A DNA stretch of 64,000 nt. It comes from Streptococcus infantis. GTDB taxonomy: Bacteria; Bacillota; Bacilli; Lactobacillales; Streptococcaceae. The notes beneath the pieces are model-generated. The model was not told the origin of the DNA and ran no database searches. It was given only the letters and a program-made list of their open reading frames with translations. A program made the translations under genes and the position numbers. Positions 8,573-17,745 of this stretch are shown piece after piece (position 1 is the stretch's first letter; each line of letters begins with the position of its first letter). The stretch spans positions 1 to 64,000 of the forward strand of contig NZ_JAHZPU010000008.1 in the NCBI RefSeq assembly GCF_019929575.1. The letters are read 5' to 3'.

Positions 8573-10309
8573 ATGCTTTATATTTGGTCTTATCTCAAAC
8601 GTTATCCCAAGTGGTTAGTGTTAGACTTCTTCGGAGCTATTTTCTTTGTGATTGTCAATCTTGGGCTACCGACTGTTCTTGCTCGCATGATTGACCAGGG
8701 AATCAACCAAGGTGACCAGGATAAACTCTATTTTTGGGCTATCGTAATGTTGGTTATTATCGTCTTGGGGACATTTGGGCGGGTTGTTCTATCCTATGCT
8801 GCTAGTAAATTGACCACCAACATGGTTAAGGACATGCGAAATGATGTTTATGCTAAATTACAAGAGTATTCTCATCATGAGTACGAGCAAATTGGTGTGT
8901 CTTCACTAGTCACTCGTATTACCAGTGATGCCTTTGTCCTCATGCAGTTTGCGGAACAAACGCTTAAGTTGGGTGTTATCACTCCCATGATGATGTTTTC
9001 GAGTATTCTCATGATTTTCTTGACGAGTCCTTCACTAGCCTGGATTGTCGCTTTTTCCGTTCCTTTTTTAGCTGTAGTAGTCATTTATGTGGCGGTAAAA
9101 ACGCGTCCTTTATCTGAAAAACAACAGAAAACACTGGACAAGATTAACCAGTATGTCCGTGAAAATTTGATGGGGCTACGAGTGATTCGTGCCTTTGCTC
9201 GTGAAGACTTCCAAGAAAAACGTTTCGAAGACAAAAATGCAATCTATGCGGATAATTCGAATCGCTTGTTCAAATTAACTGGTTTGACAGAGCCCCTCTT
9301 TGTTCAAATCATTATTGCCATGATTGTGGCTATCGTTTGGTTTGCCCTTGATCCTCTGAAGCATGGAAATTTGCAGATTGGGGATTTGGTGGCCTTCATC
9401 GAGTATAGTTTCCACGCTCTCTTGTCCTTCCTTTTCTTGTCAAACCTCTTTACCATGTATCCACGTACTGCTGTATCTAGCGAGCGTTTGAAGGAAATCA
9501 TGGACATGCCCATTTCCATTGATCCAAATGAGGACGGAATTCAAGAAACAGAAACACATGGTTACTTAGAATTTGATAATGTGACTTTTGCCTATCCTGG
9601 GGAAACAGAAAGCCCTGTTTTGCATAACATTTCCTTTACTGCTAAACCGGGAGAAACCATTGCCTTTATCGGCTCAACTGGTTCAGGTAAGTCTACTCTG
9701 GTTCAATTGATTCCTCGTTTTTACGATGTTACGCTAGGGAAAATCAAGGTCGATGGTGTTGATGTACGAGATTACCGACTCAAATCTCTCCGTCAGAAGA
9801 TTGGATTTATTCCACAAAAGGCCTTGCTCTTTACAGGGACTATCGCAGACAATCTCCGTTACGGGAAAGAGGATGCCAGTCATGAGGACTTGCACCAAGC
9901 AGCTGATGTAGCCCAAGCCAAAGACTTTATCGAAAGTCGAGAAGAAGGTTTTGCGACGCATCTGGCTGAAGGGGGAAGCAACCTATCAGGTGGTCAGAAA
10001 CAACGCTTGTCGATTGCCCGAGCAGTCATCAAGGGTCCAGACATCTATATCTTTGATGATTCCTTCTCAGCCTTGGACTACCGTACAGATGCTATTTTGC
10101 GCCGTCGTCTCAAGGAAGTGACGCAAGATGCAACGGTATTGATTGTTGCGCAACGTGTTGGAACTATCATGGATGCTGACCAGATCATCGTCCTTGATAA
10201 GGGTGAAATCGTTGGTCGTGGACGTCATGAAGAATTGATGGAAACCAATGACATCTATCGAGAAATTGCTGAGTCGCAGCTGAAAAATGCGTCTCTGACA
10301 GAAGAATAG
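8573..10309 (+). CDS. ABC exporter subunit with degenerate ATPase site
   Basis: A 578-aa half-transporter: six-helix membrane domain (about 1-310), then a nucleotide-binding domain (about 330-575). Walker A is GSTGSGKS and the signature LSGGQKQ is canonical. The catalytic Glu after Walker B is replaced by Asp (IFDDSFSAL), and the H-loop His is replaced by Gln (VAQRVGT). This is the pattern of the inactive-site subunit in heterodimeric exporters such as LmrC/BmrC/TM287. The ATG at 8573 follows GAAAGGAG, so an in-frame GTG at 8522 is rejected. It forms a pair with the next gene, 10 bp downstream. PatA-type multidrug exporters are a possible comparison, but I cannot confirm orthology. Confidence 0.9.
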   Translation: MLYIWSYLKRYPKWLVLDFFGAIFFVIVNLGLPTVLARMIDQGINQGDQDKLYFWAIVMLVIIVLGTFGRVVLSYAASKLTTNMVKDMRNDVYAKLQEYSHHEYEQIGVSSLVTRITSDAFVLMQFAEQTLKLGVITPMMMFSSILMIFLTSPSLAWIVAFSVPFLAVVVIYVAVKTRPLSEKQQKTLDKINQYVRENLMGLRVIRAFAREDFQEKRFEDKNAIYADNSNRLFKLTGLTEPLFVQIIIAMIVAIVWFALDPLKHGNLQIGDLVAFIEYSFHALLSFLFLSNLFTMYPRTAVSSERLKEIMDMPISIDPNEDGIQETETHGYLEFDNVTFAYPGETESPVLHNISFTAKPGETIAFIGSTGSGKSTLVQLIPRFYDVTLGKIKVDGVDVRDYRLKSLRQKIGFIPQKALLFTGTIADNLRYGKEDASHEDLHQAADVAQAKDFIESREEGFATHLAEGGSNLSGGQKQRLSIARAVIKGPDIYIFDDSFSALDYRTDAILRRRLKEVTQDATVLIVAQRVGTIMDADQIIVLDKGEIVGRGRHEELMETNDIYREIAESQLKNASLTEE

Positions 10310-10319
10310 GAGGTAAAGG

Positions 10320-12101
10320 ATGAAACAACAATCTAGTCTAGCTCGTCTATGGAGCTATTTAAAAGCCTACCGATTCTCTGTTTTCTTTGCAGTCTTCTTG
10401 AAAATAGTCAGCGTCATTATGAGTGTTATCGAGCCATTCGTATTGGGGCTTGCTATCACTGAGTTAACTAGCAATCTCCTTGCTATGGCAAATGGTGTTG
10501 CAGGAGCAGGCATTAATACTAGCTATATTGCAGTGATTCTGGTTATCTATCTATTACGTGGTCTTCTCTATGAGTTGGGGTCTTACTATTCAAACTACTT
10601 TATGACCAATGCGGTGCAGTCCATGATACAGGATTTGCGAAATGAAATGAGTAAAAAAATCAATCGCATCCCTGTGTCCTACTTTGACAAGCACCAGTTT
10701 GGAGATTTGTTAGGTCGTTTCACAAGTGATGTTGAAACTGTTTCAAACGCTCTCCAACAATCTTTCTTACAGATTGTCAATGCAGTCTTTACCATTCTTT
10801 TTGTGATGGGAATGGTTCTCTATCTAAATCTTCAGCTGGCTATCATTGTTATCTTATCCATTCCGATTACTTATTTTGGTGCTAAAACGATTTTGAATCG
10901 TTCGCAGCCTTATTTTAAACAGCAGGCGGCTATCTTGGGACGTATGAATGGCTTTGTACAGGAAAACTTGACAGGTTTTAATGTTTTAAAACTTTTCGGA
11001 CGTGAAGAAAACTCTCAAGAGAGATTTGAAAAGATTACGGATGAATTGCAACAAGTCGGATTCAAGGCTAGCTTTATTTCAGGTTTGATGATGCCTGTCC
11101 TTCACATCGTATCTGATTTAACCTATCTGATTGTTGCAGTATTAGGTGGATTGCAGGTAATTGCAGGTCGCTTGACGATCGGTAATATGCAGGCCTTCGT
11201 TCAATATGTTTGGCAAGTCAGCCAGCCTATTCAAAATATTACTCAACTAGCAGGGCAAATGCAAAGTGCTAAGTCTTCGCTTGACCGTGTCTTTGAAGTT
11301 TTAGATGAACAAGAAGAAATCCAAGCTACGGAAGTTAAAGAGTTGGCACCGTTGACTGGGCAAGTCAGCTTCAAGAATGTTGATTTCCAATATGTAGATA
11401 ATAAACCATTGATTCGTAATTTCAACTTAGATGTTGAACCTGGAGAGATGGTAGCCATCGTAGGACCAACTGGGGCAGGGAAAACAACCTTGATCAACCT
11501 TCTCATGCGCTTTTACGATGTAACAGCTGGTGCTATTTTAGTGGATGGACAAGATATTAGAGACTTGTCTCGTCAGGACTACCGTCGTCAGTTTGGGATG
11601 GTCCTACAGGATGCCTGGCTCTATGAAGGCAGTATCAAGGAAAACCTTCGCTTTGGGAATCTGGAAGCAACAGACGAGGAAATCGTTGAAGCTGCTAAGG
11701 CTGCCAATGTTGACCACTTTATCCGCACCCTCCCTGGTGGCTATAACATGGAAATGAACCAAGAGTCAAGTAATATTTCTCTTGGTCAGAAACAGTTGTT
11801 GACGATCGCGCGTGCACTTTTGGCAGATCCTAAAATCTTAATTTTGGACGAAGCAACCTCATCAGTCGATACTCGTCTAGAACTCTTGATTCAAAAGGCT
11901 ATGAAACGTTTGATGAAGGGGAGAACGAGCTTTGTCATTGCCCATCGACTTTCTACGATTCAGGAAGCTGATAAAATTTTGGTGCTGAAAGATGGACAGA
12001 TTATCGAACAAGGAAATCATGAAAGTCTCTTAAACGCAAAAGGATTTTATTATGATCTTTATCAAAGTCAATTTTCGGGTAAAAATGCCGAAATCAGCTA
12101 G
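10320..12101 (+). CDS. ABC exporter subunit with consensus ATPase residues
   Basis: A 593-aa half-transporter with six membrane helices (about 1-320) and an ATPase domain (about 345-585). Walker A GPTGAGKT, Walker B with the catalytic Glu (LILDEATSSVD) and the H-loop His (IAHRLST) are canonical, but the signature is altered to ISLGQ. Complementing the partner, this gives one consensus site (this Walker A/B with the partner's LSGGQ) and one degenerate site. Such pairs export drugs, lipids or peptides; the substrate is not evident. The RBS GGAGGTAAAGG sits immediately before the ATG, and the gene is translationally close to the first subunit. Confidence 0.9.
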   Translation: MKQQSSLARLWSYLKAYRFSVFFAVFLKIVSVIMSVIEPFVLGLAITELTSNLLAMANGVAGAGINTSYIAVILVIYLLRGLLYELGSYYSNYFMTNAVQSMIQDLRNEMSKKINRIPVSYFDKHQFGDLLGRFTSDVETVSNALQQSFLQIVNAVFTILFVMGMVLYLNLQLAIIVILSIPITYFGAKTILNRSQPYFKQQAAILGRMNGFVQENLTGFNVLKLFGREENSQERFEKITDELQQVGFKASFISGLMMPVLHIVSDLTYLIVAVLGGLQVIAGRLTIGNMQAFVQYVWQVSQPIQNITQLAGQMQSAKSSLDRVFEVLDEQEEIQATEVKELAPLTGQVSFKNVDFQYVDNKPLIRNFNLDVEPGEMVAIVGPTGAGKTTLINLLMRFYDVTAGAILVDGQDIRDLSRQDYRRQFGMVLQDAWLYEGSIKENLRFGNLEATDEEIVEAAKAANVDHFIRTLPGGYNMEMNQESSNISLGQKQLLTIARALLADPKILILDEATSSVDTRLELLIQKAMKRLMKGRTSFVIAHRLSTIQEADKILVLKDGQIIEQGNHESLLNAKGFYYDLYQSQFSGKNAEIS

Positions 12102-12168
12102 AAAAATAACTATTAAAGTTTCTTAAATTATCAGTCAATTACAACTTTTTTAATATGAGTTAATTCCC

Positions 12169-12197
12169 TTGCTTTTGTATACTGGGAGTAGTATACT
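12169..12197 (+). promoter_or_regulatory. Promoter of dpr with repeated GTATACT
   Basis: TTGCTT (12169-12174) and TATACT (12192-12197) are spaced by 17 bp. GTATACT occurs twice, at 12177-12183 and 12191-12197, 14 bp apart, one copy in the spacer and one over the -10. This could be an operator for a stress or iron regulator (RitR and PerR are known candidates in streptococci), but neither consensus is a clear match. Confidence 0.5.
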
Positions 12198-12250
12198 TAG
12201 GTAGTAATCAATAAATATGGTTACAAAAATAATATTACGAGGTGAGAAAA

Positions 12251-12769
12251 ATGGTTGAATTTAAAAAAGATGCTTTAAAAGATGTAACAACATTATCTAA
12301 ATCAGCGCCTGAAGCGCTAGCAAAAACAAAGGAAGTGCTTAACCAAGCCGTAGCAGACTTGTATGTAGCCCATATCGCTCTACATCAAGTACACTGGTAT
12401 ATGCGTGGACGCGGTTTCATGGTATGGCATCCTAAGATGGATGAATACATGGATAGCCTTGATGGTTATCTAGATGAAATCAGCGAACGTTTGATTACAC
12501 TTGGTGGGCAACCTTACTCTACTTTGACAGAATTCCTTCAACACAGTGAAATCGAAGAAGAAGTTGGAGAGTTCCGCAATGTAGAAGAAAGTTTGGAACG
12601 TGTCCTTGACATTTATCGTTACCTCATCACTCTTTTCCAAAAAGCTTTGGATGTAACAGATGAAGAAGGTGATGATGTTACGAATGATATCTTCGTTGGC
12701 GCTAAGGCTGACCTTGAAAAAACAGTCTGGATGCTTGCGGCAGAATTAGGACAAGCGCCTGGTTTGTAA
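12251..12769 (+). CDS. dpr: Dps-like peroxide resistance protein Dpr
   Basis: A ferritin-like dodecamer subunit that oxidises and stores iron using hydrogen peroxide, protecting catalase-negative streptococci. The 172-aa protein has the Dps ferroxidase signature across [23 protein letters not shown] and DEISERL (about residues 44-85), where His, Asp and Glu bind iron between subunits. The ATG at 12251 follows GAGGTGAG; an upstream in-frame GTG at 12242 lies inside that RBS and is rejected. Monocistronic, with its own promoter and terminator. Mitis-group streptococci make hydrogen peroxide, so the role fits. Confidence 0.95.
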   Translation: MVEFKKDALKDVTTLSKSAPEALAKTKEVLNQAVADLYVAHIALHQVHWYMRGRGFMVWHPKMDEYMDSLDGYLDEISERLITLGGQPYSTLTEFLQHSEIEEEVGEFRNVEESLERVLDIYRYLITLFQKALDVTDEEGDDVTNDIFVGAKADLEKTVWMLAAELGQAPGL

Positions 12770-12789
12770 GAATTTTTAACCAAAGAAAG

Positions 12790-12814
12790 AATCCGTAGAT
12801 TTCTACGGATTTTT
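12790..12814 (+). terminator. Terminator after dpr
   Basis: Perfect 10-bp stem AATCCGTAGA / TCTACGGATT with a 2-base centre, followed by a T-run. Confidence 0.88.
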
Positions 12815-12893
12815 CTATTGATGTAGACATTCCAAAACTGTCTTTTTTAAAGTTTTTTGATAAAATAGTACTATCAATGAAAAGGATGAAAGC

Positions 12894-13400
12894 ATGACAA
12901 AGAAAATTGTAGCGATATGGGCACAAGATCAAGAGGGTGTCATCGGAAAAGAAAATCGTCTACCATGGCATTTGCCAGCGGAATTAAAACATTTTAAAGA
13001 AACGACTCTAAACCATGCTATTTTAATGGGACGTGTAACCTTTGATGGCATGGGGCGTCGATTGCTTCCTAAACGTCAGACTTTGATTTTGACTCGAAAT
13101 CCAGAGGAGTCTATTGAGGGAGCAATGGTGTTTCAAGATGTTGAGACAGTATTAGATTGGTATCAAAATCAGGATAAAAATCTTTATATAATCGGTGGCA
13201 AACAAATTTTTCAACTTTTTGAACCTTATTTAGATGAGCTTATCGTGACACAAATTCATGCTAAAGTAGATGGAGATACTCATTTTCCAGAAGAATTTGA
13301 CTTGACAGCTTTTGAAACAGTCGCAAGCAATAGCTTTACCAAAGATGAAAAAAATGCCTACGATTTTACCATCGAATATAGAAAGAGAAAGGAAGCCTAA
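12894..13400 (+). CDS. folA: Dihydrofolate reductase
   Basis: Reduces dihydrofolate to tetrahydrofolate with NADPH and is the trimethoprim target. The 168-aa length matches pneumococcal DHFR. Family landmarks are [11 protein letters not shown] (about 8-18), LPWHLPAEL (about 23-31), the cofactor-binding GRVTFDGMG (about 46-54) and IIGGKQIF (about 99-106). Residue 100 is Ile, the trimethoprim-susceptible state in pneumococcus, where I100L gives resistance. RBS AAAGGATG is upstream, with a possible -10 TGATAAAAT. The stop overlaps the next ATG (TAATG), so the 56-aa membrane protein is translationally coupled. Confidence 0.96.
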   Translation: MTKKIVAIWAQDQEGVIGKENRLPWHLPAELKHFKETTLNHAILMGRVTFDGMGRRLLPKRQTLILTRNPEESIEGAMVFQDVETVLDWYQNQDKNLYIIGGKQIFQLFEPYLDELIVTQIHAKVDGDTHFPEEFDLTAFETVASNSFTKDEKNAYDFTIEYRKRKEA

Positions 13401-13570
13401 TGGAGCGTAGTATTTTTGGATTTTTTACAGCTCTCTTGTGTGCTGTCTGTCTTGTAGCTGGAACACACGCTTTTCGTAAAAAGCGCTTTGGACTTGCTAC
13501 TCTACTTTGGCTTAATGCCTTTACAAACTTGGTAAATAGCATTCATGCTTTTTATATGACCTTATTTTAG
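13400..13570 (+). CDS. Small membrane protein, unknown function
   Basis: A 56-aa frame starting at an ATG that shares its A with the folA stop codon (TAATG) and ending at TAG, 31 bases before clpX. It encodes two hydrophobic segments (about residues 4-22 and 31-52) joined by a basic turn FRKKRFG. The coupling to folA, hydrophobic composition and clean reading frame argue that it is real. I recall a small hypothetical gene at the same place between folA and clpX in pneumococcus. No function can be assigned. Confidence 0.75.
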   Translation: MERSIFGFFTALLCAVCLVAGTHAFRKKRFGLATLLWLNAFTNLVNSIHAFYMTLF

Positions 13571-13601
13571 AGAGAAAGAATAGTTAGAACGGAAGGGAAT
13601 C

Positions 13602-14834
13602 ATGCCTACAAATAGGAAAAATGATATGATGGTTTATTGCTCATTTTGTGGCAAAAGCCAAGAAGAAGTTAAAAAAATAATCGCTGGGAACAATGCCTTT
13701 ATCTGTAATGAATGTGTAGAGTTGGCCCAGGAAATCATTCGTGAGGAGTTAGCTGAGGAAGTCTTGGCGGACTTGTCTGAAGTACCAAAACCAATCGAAC
13801 TACTAAACATCTTGAACCACTATGTAATTGGTCAAGATCGTGCCAAACGTGCTCTGGCAGTGGCTGTATATAACCACTACAAACGCATCAATTTCCACGA
13901 TACGCGTGAAGAATCAGAAGATGTGGATTTGCAGAAGTCAAACATCTTGATGATTGGCCCAACTGGTTCTGGGAAAACTTTCTTGGCCCAGACCTTGGCT
14001 AAGAGCTTGAATGTGCCTTTTGCAATCGCAGATGCGACAGCTCTTACCGAGGCTGGCTATGTGGGTGAGGACGTGGAAAATATCCTCCTCAAACTCTTGC
14101 AGGCATCTGATTTTAATATTGAGCGTGCAGAACGTGGGATTATCTACGTCGATGAGATTGACAAGATTGCGAAGAAGAGTGAGAATGTTTCTATTACACG
14201 TGATGTTTCTGGTGAAGGTGTGCAACAAGCCCTCCTCAAGATTATCGAAGGAACTGTAGCTAGCGTACCTCCTCAGGGGGGACGTAAACATCCACAACAA
14301 GAGATGATTCAAGTGGACACTAAGAATATCCTCTTCATCGTGGGTGGTGCCTTCGATGGCATCGAAGAAATTGTCAAACAGCGTTTGGGTGAAAAGGTCA
14401 TTGGTTTCGGACAAAACAACAAGGTAATTGATGAAAATAGTTCTTACATGCAAGAAATCATCGCAGAAGATATTCAAAAATTCGGAATTATTCCCGAGTT
14501 GATTGGACGCTTACCAGTCTTTGCAGCTCTGGAGCAGTTGACCGTAGATGATTTGGTTCGTATTTTGAAAGAGCCAAGAAATGCCTTGGTCAAACAATAC
14601 CAGACATTGCTTTCATATGACGATGTAGAGCTTGAATTTGACGACGAAGCCCTTCAAGAGATTGCCAATAAAGCAATCGAACGTAAAACGGGTGCCCGTG
14701 GTCTTCGCTCAATTATCGAAGAAACCATGCTAGACGTTATGTTTGAAGTTCCGAGTCAAGAAAATGTGAAAACTGTTCGTATCACAAAAGAAGCAGTCAA
14801 TGGAACAGCTAAGCCAATCCTAGAGACAGCCTAG
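13602..14834 (+). CDS. clpX: ATP-dependent Clp protease ATP-binding subunit ClpX
   Basis: AAA+ unfoldase that feeds substrates to ClpP. The 410-aa protein has the N-terminal zinc-binding domain (CSFCGKSQ about 13-20, then CNEC), Walker A GPTGSGKT (about 114-121), Walker [11 protein letters not shown] (about 181-190) and sensor-2 GARGLR. The ClpP-docking IGF loop is present as VIGFGQ (about 265-270). The ATG at 13602 follows GGAAGGGA. It lies between folA with its small membrane gene and engB; the engB start follows the clpX stop by 8 bp, so the block is likely one transcript. Confidence 0.97.
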   Translation: MPTNRKNDMMVYCSFCGKSQEEVKKIIAGNNAFICNECVELAQEIIREELAEEVLADLSEVPKPIELLNILNHYVIGQDRAKRALAVAVYNHYKRINFHDTREESEDVDLQKSNILMIGPTGSGKTFLAQTLAKSLNVPFAIADATALTEAGYVGEDVENILLKLLQASDFNIERAERGIIYVDEIDKIAKKSENVSITRDVSGEGVQQALLKIIEGTVASVPPQGGRKHPQQEMIQVDTKNILFIVGGAFDGIEEIVKQRLGEKVIGFGQNNKVIDENSSYMQEIIAEDIQKFGIIPELIGRLPVFAALEQLTVDDLVRILKEPRNALVKQYQTLLSYDDVELEFDDEALQEIANKAIERKTGARGLRSIIEETMLDVMFEVPSQENVKTVRITKEAVNGTAKPILETA

Positions 14835-14842
14835 AGGTGACT

Positions 14843-15430
14843 ATGGAAATCAATACACACAATGCCGAGATTTTGCTGAGTGCAGCCAACAAGTCCCACT
14901 ATCCGCAAGATGAACTTCCTGAGATTGCTCTTGCAGGTCGCTCAAATGTTGGTAAATCTAGCTTTATCAATACCATGCTCAATCGTAAAAATCTAGCTCG
15001 TACCTCTGGAAAACCAGGAAAAACACAACTACTGAATTTCTTTAATATTGATGATAAGATGCGTTTTGTCGACGTGCCTGGTTATGGTTATGCCCGTGTT
15101 TCCAAAAAAGAACGCGAAAAATGGGGACGTATGATTGAGGAGTACTTGACTACTCGAGAAAATCTTCGAGCAGTTGTCAGTCTCGTTGACCTTCGTCATG
15201 ATCCGTCAGCAGATGATGTACAGATGTACGAATTTCTTAAGTATTATGAGATTCCTGTCATCATTGTGGCGACCAAGGCAGACAAGATTCCGCGTGGGAA
15301 ATGGAACAAGCACGAATCAGCTATTAAAAAGAAATTAAACTTTGATCCAAGTGATGACTTTATCCTCTTTTCATCAGTAACAAAAGCAGGAATGGACCAA
15401 GCTTGGGATGCTATTTTAGAAAAATTGTGA
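14843..15430 (+). CDS. ysxC: Ribosome biogenesis GTPase EngB (YsxC/YihA)
   Basis: Essential GTPase needed for 50S subunit assembly. The 195-aa protein has G1 GRSNVGKSS (about 31-39), a switch region with [10 protein letters not shown]3 DVPGYGYA (about 77-84), G4 TKAD (about 144-147) and G5 SSVTK. The ATG at 14843 ([11 protein letters not shown]) matches the family start. A GTG at 14837 would add only two residues and overlaps the RBS GAGGTGA. It follows clpX by 8 bp, and the clpX-engB pairing is conserved in streptococci. Confidence 0.95.
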   Translation: MEINTHNAEILLSAANKSHYPQDELPEIALAGRSNVGKSSFINTMLNRKNLARTSGKPGKTQLLNFFNIDDKMRFVDVPGYGYARVSKKEREKWGRMIEEYLTTRENLRAVVSLVDLRHDPSADDVQMYEFLKYYEIPVIIVATKADKIPRGKWNKHESAIKKKLNFDPSDDFILFSSVTKAGMDQAWDAILEKL

Positions 15431-15439
15431 GGAATACAG

Positions 15440-15820
15440 ATGGCAAAAACAATTCATACAGATAAAGCTCCAAAGGTAATTGGGCCTTACGTTCAAGGAA
15501 AGATCGTTGGGAACCTTTTGTTTGCTAGCGGTCAAGTTCCTTTATCTCCTGAAACTGGAGAAATCGTAGGAGAAACGATTCAAGAACAGACTGAACAAGT
15601 TTTGAAAAACATTGGAGCTATTTTAGCAGAGGCAGGAACGGATTTTGACCATGTTGTTAAAACAACTTGCTTCTTGAGTGATATGAACGACTTTGTACCT
15701 TTCAATGAGGTATACCAAACAGCCTTTAACAAGGAATTTCCAGCTCGTTCAGCTGTAGAAGTAGCTCGTCTTCCTCGCGATGTAAAAGTCGAAATTGAAG
15801 TCATCGCAGAGATTGGATAA
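15440..15820 (+). CDS. ridA: RidA family reactive enamine/imine deaminase
   Basis: A 126-aa RidA (YjgF/YER057c/UK114) protein that hydrolyses reactive enamine and imine intermediates released by PLP enzymes. Signature stretches are IGPYVQGKIVGNLLFASGQ (about 14-32), the substrate-binding Arg and Glu in FPARSAVEVARLPRDV (about 99-114), and the C-terminal VEIEVIA. It sits 9 bp after engB with RBS GAGGAAT. A hairpin ends the transcript before rapZ. Confidence 0.92.
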   Translation: MAKTIHTDKAPKVIGPYVQGKIVGNLLFASGQVPLSPETGEIVGETIQEQTEQVLKNIGAILAEAGTDFDHVVKTTCFLSDMNDFVPFNEVYQTAFNKEFPARSAVEVARLPRDVKVEIEVIAEIG

Positions 15821-15827
15821 GCGAGTT

Positions 15828-15854
15828 GAAGTTTGGTTCTTCCAAACTTCTTTT
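15828..15854 (+). terminator. Terminator between ridA and rapZ
   Basis: 9-bp perfect stem GAAGTTTGG / CCAAACTTC, a 5-base loop TTCTT, then TTTT. Confidence 0.8.
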
Positions 15855-15871
15855 GATATAAGGAGACAAAG

Positions 15872-16771
15872 ATGACAAAGATGACAAAGAAACAACTTCA
15901 CCTGGTGATTGTAACAGGGATGAGTGGTGCAGGAAAAACTGTAGCCATTCAATCCTTTGAAGATTTAGGATATTTTACCATTGATAATATGCCACCTGCC
16001 CTCTTACCAAAATTTTTACAGTTGGTTGAGACCAAGGATGATGACCACAAGTTAGCTCTAGTGGTTGATATGCGTAGTCGTTCTTTCTTCTCAGAGATTC
16101 AGGCTGTTTTGGATGAATTGGAAAATCAAGATGATTTGGACTTCAAAATCCTCTTTTTGGATGCAGCTGATAAGGAATTGGTGGCTCGCTATAAGGAAAC
16201 CAGAAGAAGCCACCCTCTAGCAGCAGATGGTCGTATCTTAGATGGAATCAAGCTGGAACGCGAACTCTTGGCACCCTTGAAAAATATGAGCCAAAACGTG
16301 GTAGACACAACAGAGTTAACTCCTCGTGAACTCCGTAAGACCATTGCAGAGCAGTTTTCAGATCAAGAACAGGTTCAGTCCTTCCGTATTGAGGTTATGT
16401 CTTTCGGGTTTAAATATGGCATTCCAATTGATGCTGACTTGGTATTTGATGTTCGTTTCCTACCAAATCCCTACTATCTACCAGAACTTCGCAATCAGAC
16501 AGGTGAAGATCAAGATGTTTATGACTATATCATGAAACATGAGGAATCCGAAGACTTTTACCGCCATTTGTTGGCCTTGATTGAACCAATCCTACCTGGC
16601 TACAAAAAAGAGGGCAAATCTGTTTTAACCATTGCAGTAGGTTGTACAGGTGGACAACACCGAAGTGTTGCCTTTGCTAAACGACTGGCGAATGATTTGT
16701 CTAAGAATTGGCCTGTAAATGAAAGTCATCGTGATAAAGACCGAAGAAAGGAAACGGTAAACCGTTCATGA
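15872..16771 (+). CDS. rapZ: RNase adapter protein RapZ / YvcJ, P-loop nucleotide-binding
   Basis: A 299-aa RapZ/YvcJ family protein. Walker A is GMSGAGKT (about 16-23), with a conserved C-terminal domain containing the [10 protein letters not shown] loop (about 255-264). In E. coli RapZ controls glmS through small RNAs; in Bacillus YvcJ affects competence. The role in streptococci is not settled. Two starts are possible because ATGACAAAG is duplicated: the ATG at 15872 lies 6 bases after AAGGAG, and the ATG at 15881 is 15 bases after it, so the first is chosen. The stop overlaps yvcK (ATGA), and whiA follows, forming the conserved rapZ-yvcK-whiA operon. Confidence 0.93.
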   Translation: MTKMTKKQLHLVIVTGMSGAGKTVAIQSFEDLGYFTIDNMPPALLPKFLQLVETKDDDHKLALVVDMRSRSFFSEIQAVLDELENQDDLDFKILFLDAADKELVARYKETRRSHPLAADGRILDGIKLERELLAPLKNMSQNVVDTTELTPRELRKTIAEQFSDQEQVQSFRIEVMSFGFKYGIPIDADLVFDVRFLPNPYYLPELRNQTGEDQDVYDYIMKHEESEDFYRHLLALIEPILPGYKKEGKSVLTIAVGCTGGQHRSVAFAKRLANDLSKNWPVNESHRDKDRRKETVNRS

Positions 16772-17745
16772 GAAAACCAAAAATTACGGTGATCGGTGGA
16801 GGAACTGGAATCCCTGTTATTTTAAAAAGTTTGCGGGAAAGAGATGTTGACATTGTAGCCATTGTCACTGTTGCTGATGATGGAGGTTCTTCAGGTGAAC
16901 TTCGTAAAAATATTCAACAGTTAACACCGCCAGGGGATTTACGTAATGTTCTTGTAGCCATGTCAGATATGCCAAAATTCTACGAGAAAGTCTTTCAATA
17001 CCGTTTTTCTGAGGATGCAGGTGCTTTTGCTGGTCATCCATTAGGGAACATTATCATAGCAGGACTTTCTGAAATGCAGGGTTCAACCTACAATGCCATG
17101 CAATTACTGAGTAAATTTTTCCATACGACAGGCAAGATTTTTCCATCAAGTGACCATCCTTTGACACTCCATGCTGTCTTCAAAGATGGATCAGAAGTAG
17201 CTGGAGAAAGTCACATCGCAGACCATCCTGGCATGATTGACCATGTCTATGTTACCAATACTCTAGACGCTGAAAAACCACAAGCAAGTCGCCGAGTCGT
17301 CAATACGATTCTTGAGAGTGATATGATTGTCTTGGGACCAGGTTCACTCTTTACTTCGATTTTGCCGAATATCGTTATTGAAGAGATTGGACAAGCACTC
17401 CTTGAAACCAAAGCTGAGGTGGCTTATGTCTGCAATATCATGACACAGCGTGGCGAGACAGAGCATTTCACAGATAGTGATCATGTGAAAGTTTTGCATC
17501 GTCATTTGGGCCGTCCATTTATCGATACTGTCCTTGTTAATATCGAAAAGGTTCCGAGGGACTATATGGATACCAACCGTTTCGATGAGTATCTAGTTCA
17601 GGTTGAGCATGATTTTGAGGGACTGCATCAACAAGTTCCCCGTGTGATTTCGTCTAATTTCCTTCGTTTGGAAAATGGTGGTGCCTTCCACGATGGAGAT
17701 TTAATCGTTGATGAATTGATGCGCATTATACAGGTGAGAAAATGA
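16768..17745 (+). CDS. yvcK: YvcK family gluconeogenesis factor / cell shape protein
   Basis: A 325-aa protein of the CofD/UPF0052 family. In Bacillus YvcK is needed on gluconeogenic carbon and for correct placement of cell-wall enzymes, and it binds UDP-sugars. Features are the N-terminal [14 protein letters not shown] (about 11-24), [14 protein letters not shown] (about 34-47) and the [10 protein letters not shown] segment (about 191-200). It overlaps rapZ and whiA by 4 bases at each end, so the three genes are translationally coupled. Confidence 0.94.
   Translation: MRKPKITVIGGGTGIPVILKSLRERDVDIVAIVTVADDGGSSGELRKNIQQLTPPGDLRNVLVAMSDMPKFYEKVFQYRFSEDAGAFAGHPLGNIIIAGLSEMQGSTYNAMQLLSKFFHTTGKIFPSSDHPLTLHAVFKDGSEVAGESHIADHPGMIDHVYVTNTLDAEKPQASRRVVNTILESDMIVLGPGSLFTSILPNIVIEEIGQALLETKAEVAYVCNIMTQRGETEHFTDSDHVKVLHRHLGRPFIDTVLVNIEKVPRDYMDTNRFDEYLVQVEHDFEGLHQQVPRVISSNFLRLENGGAFHDGDLIVDELMRIIQVRK

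Noticed and set aside
13938-14477. 179-codon minus-strand open frame inside clpX
   Set aside because: Antisense shadow of a strongly codon-biased gene, without RBS or recognisable domain.
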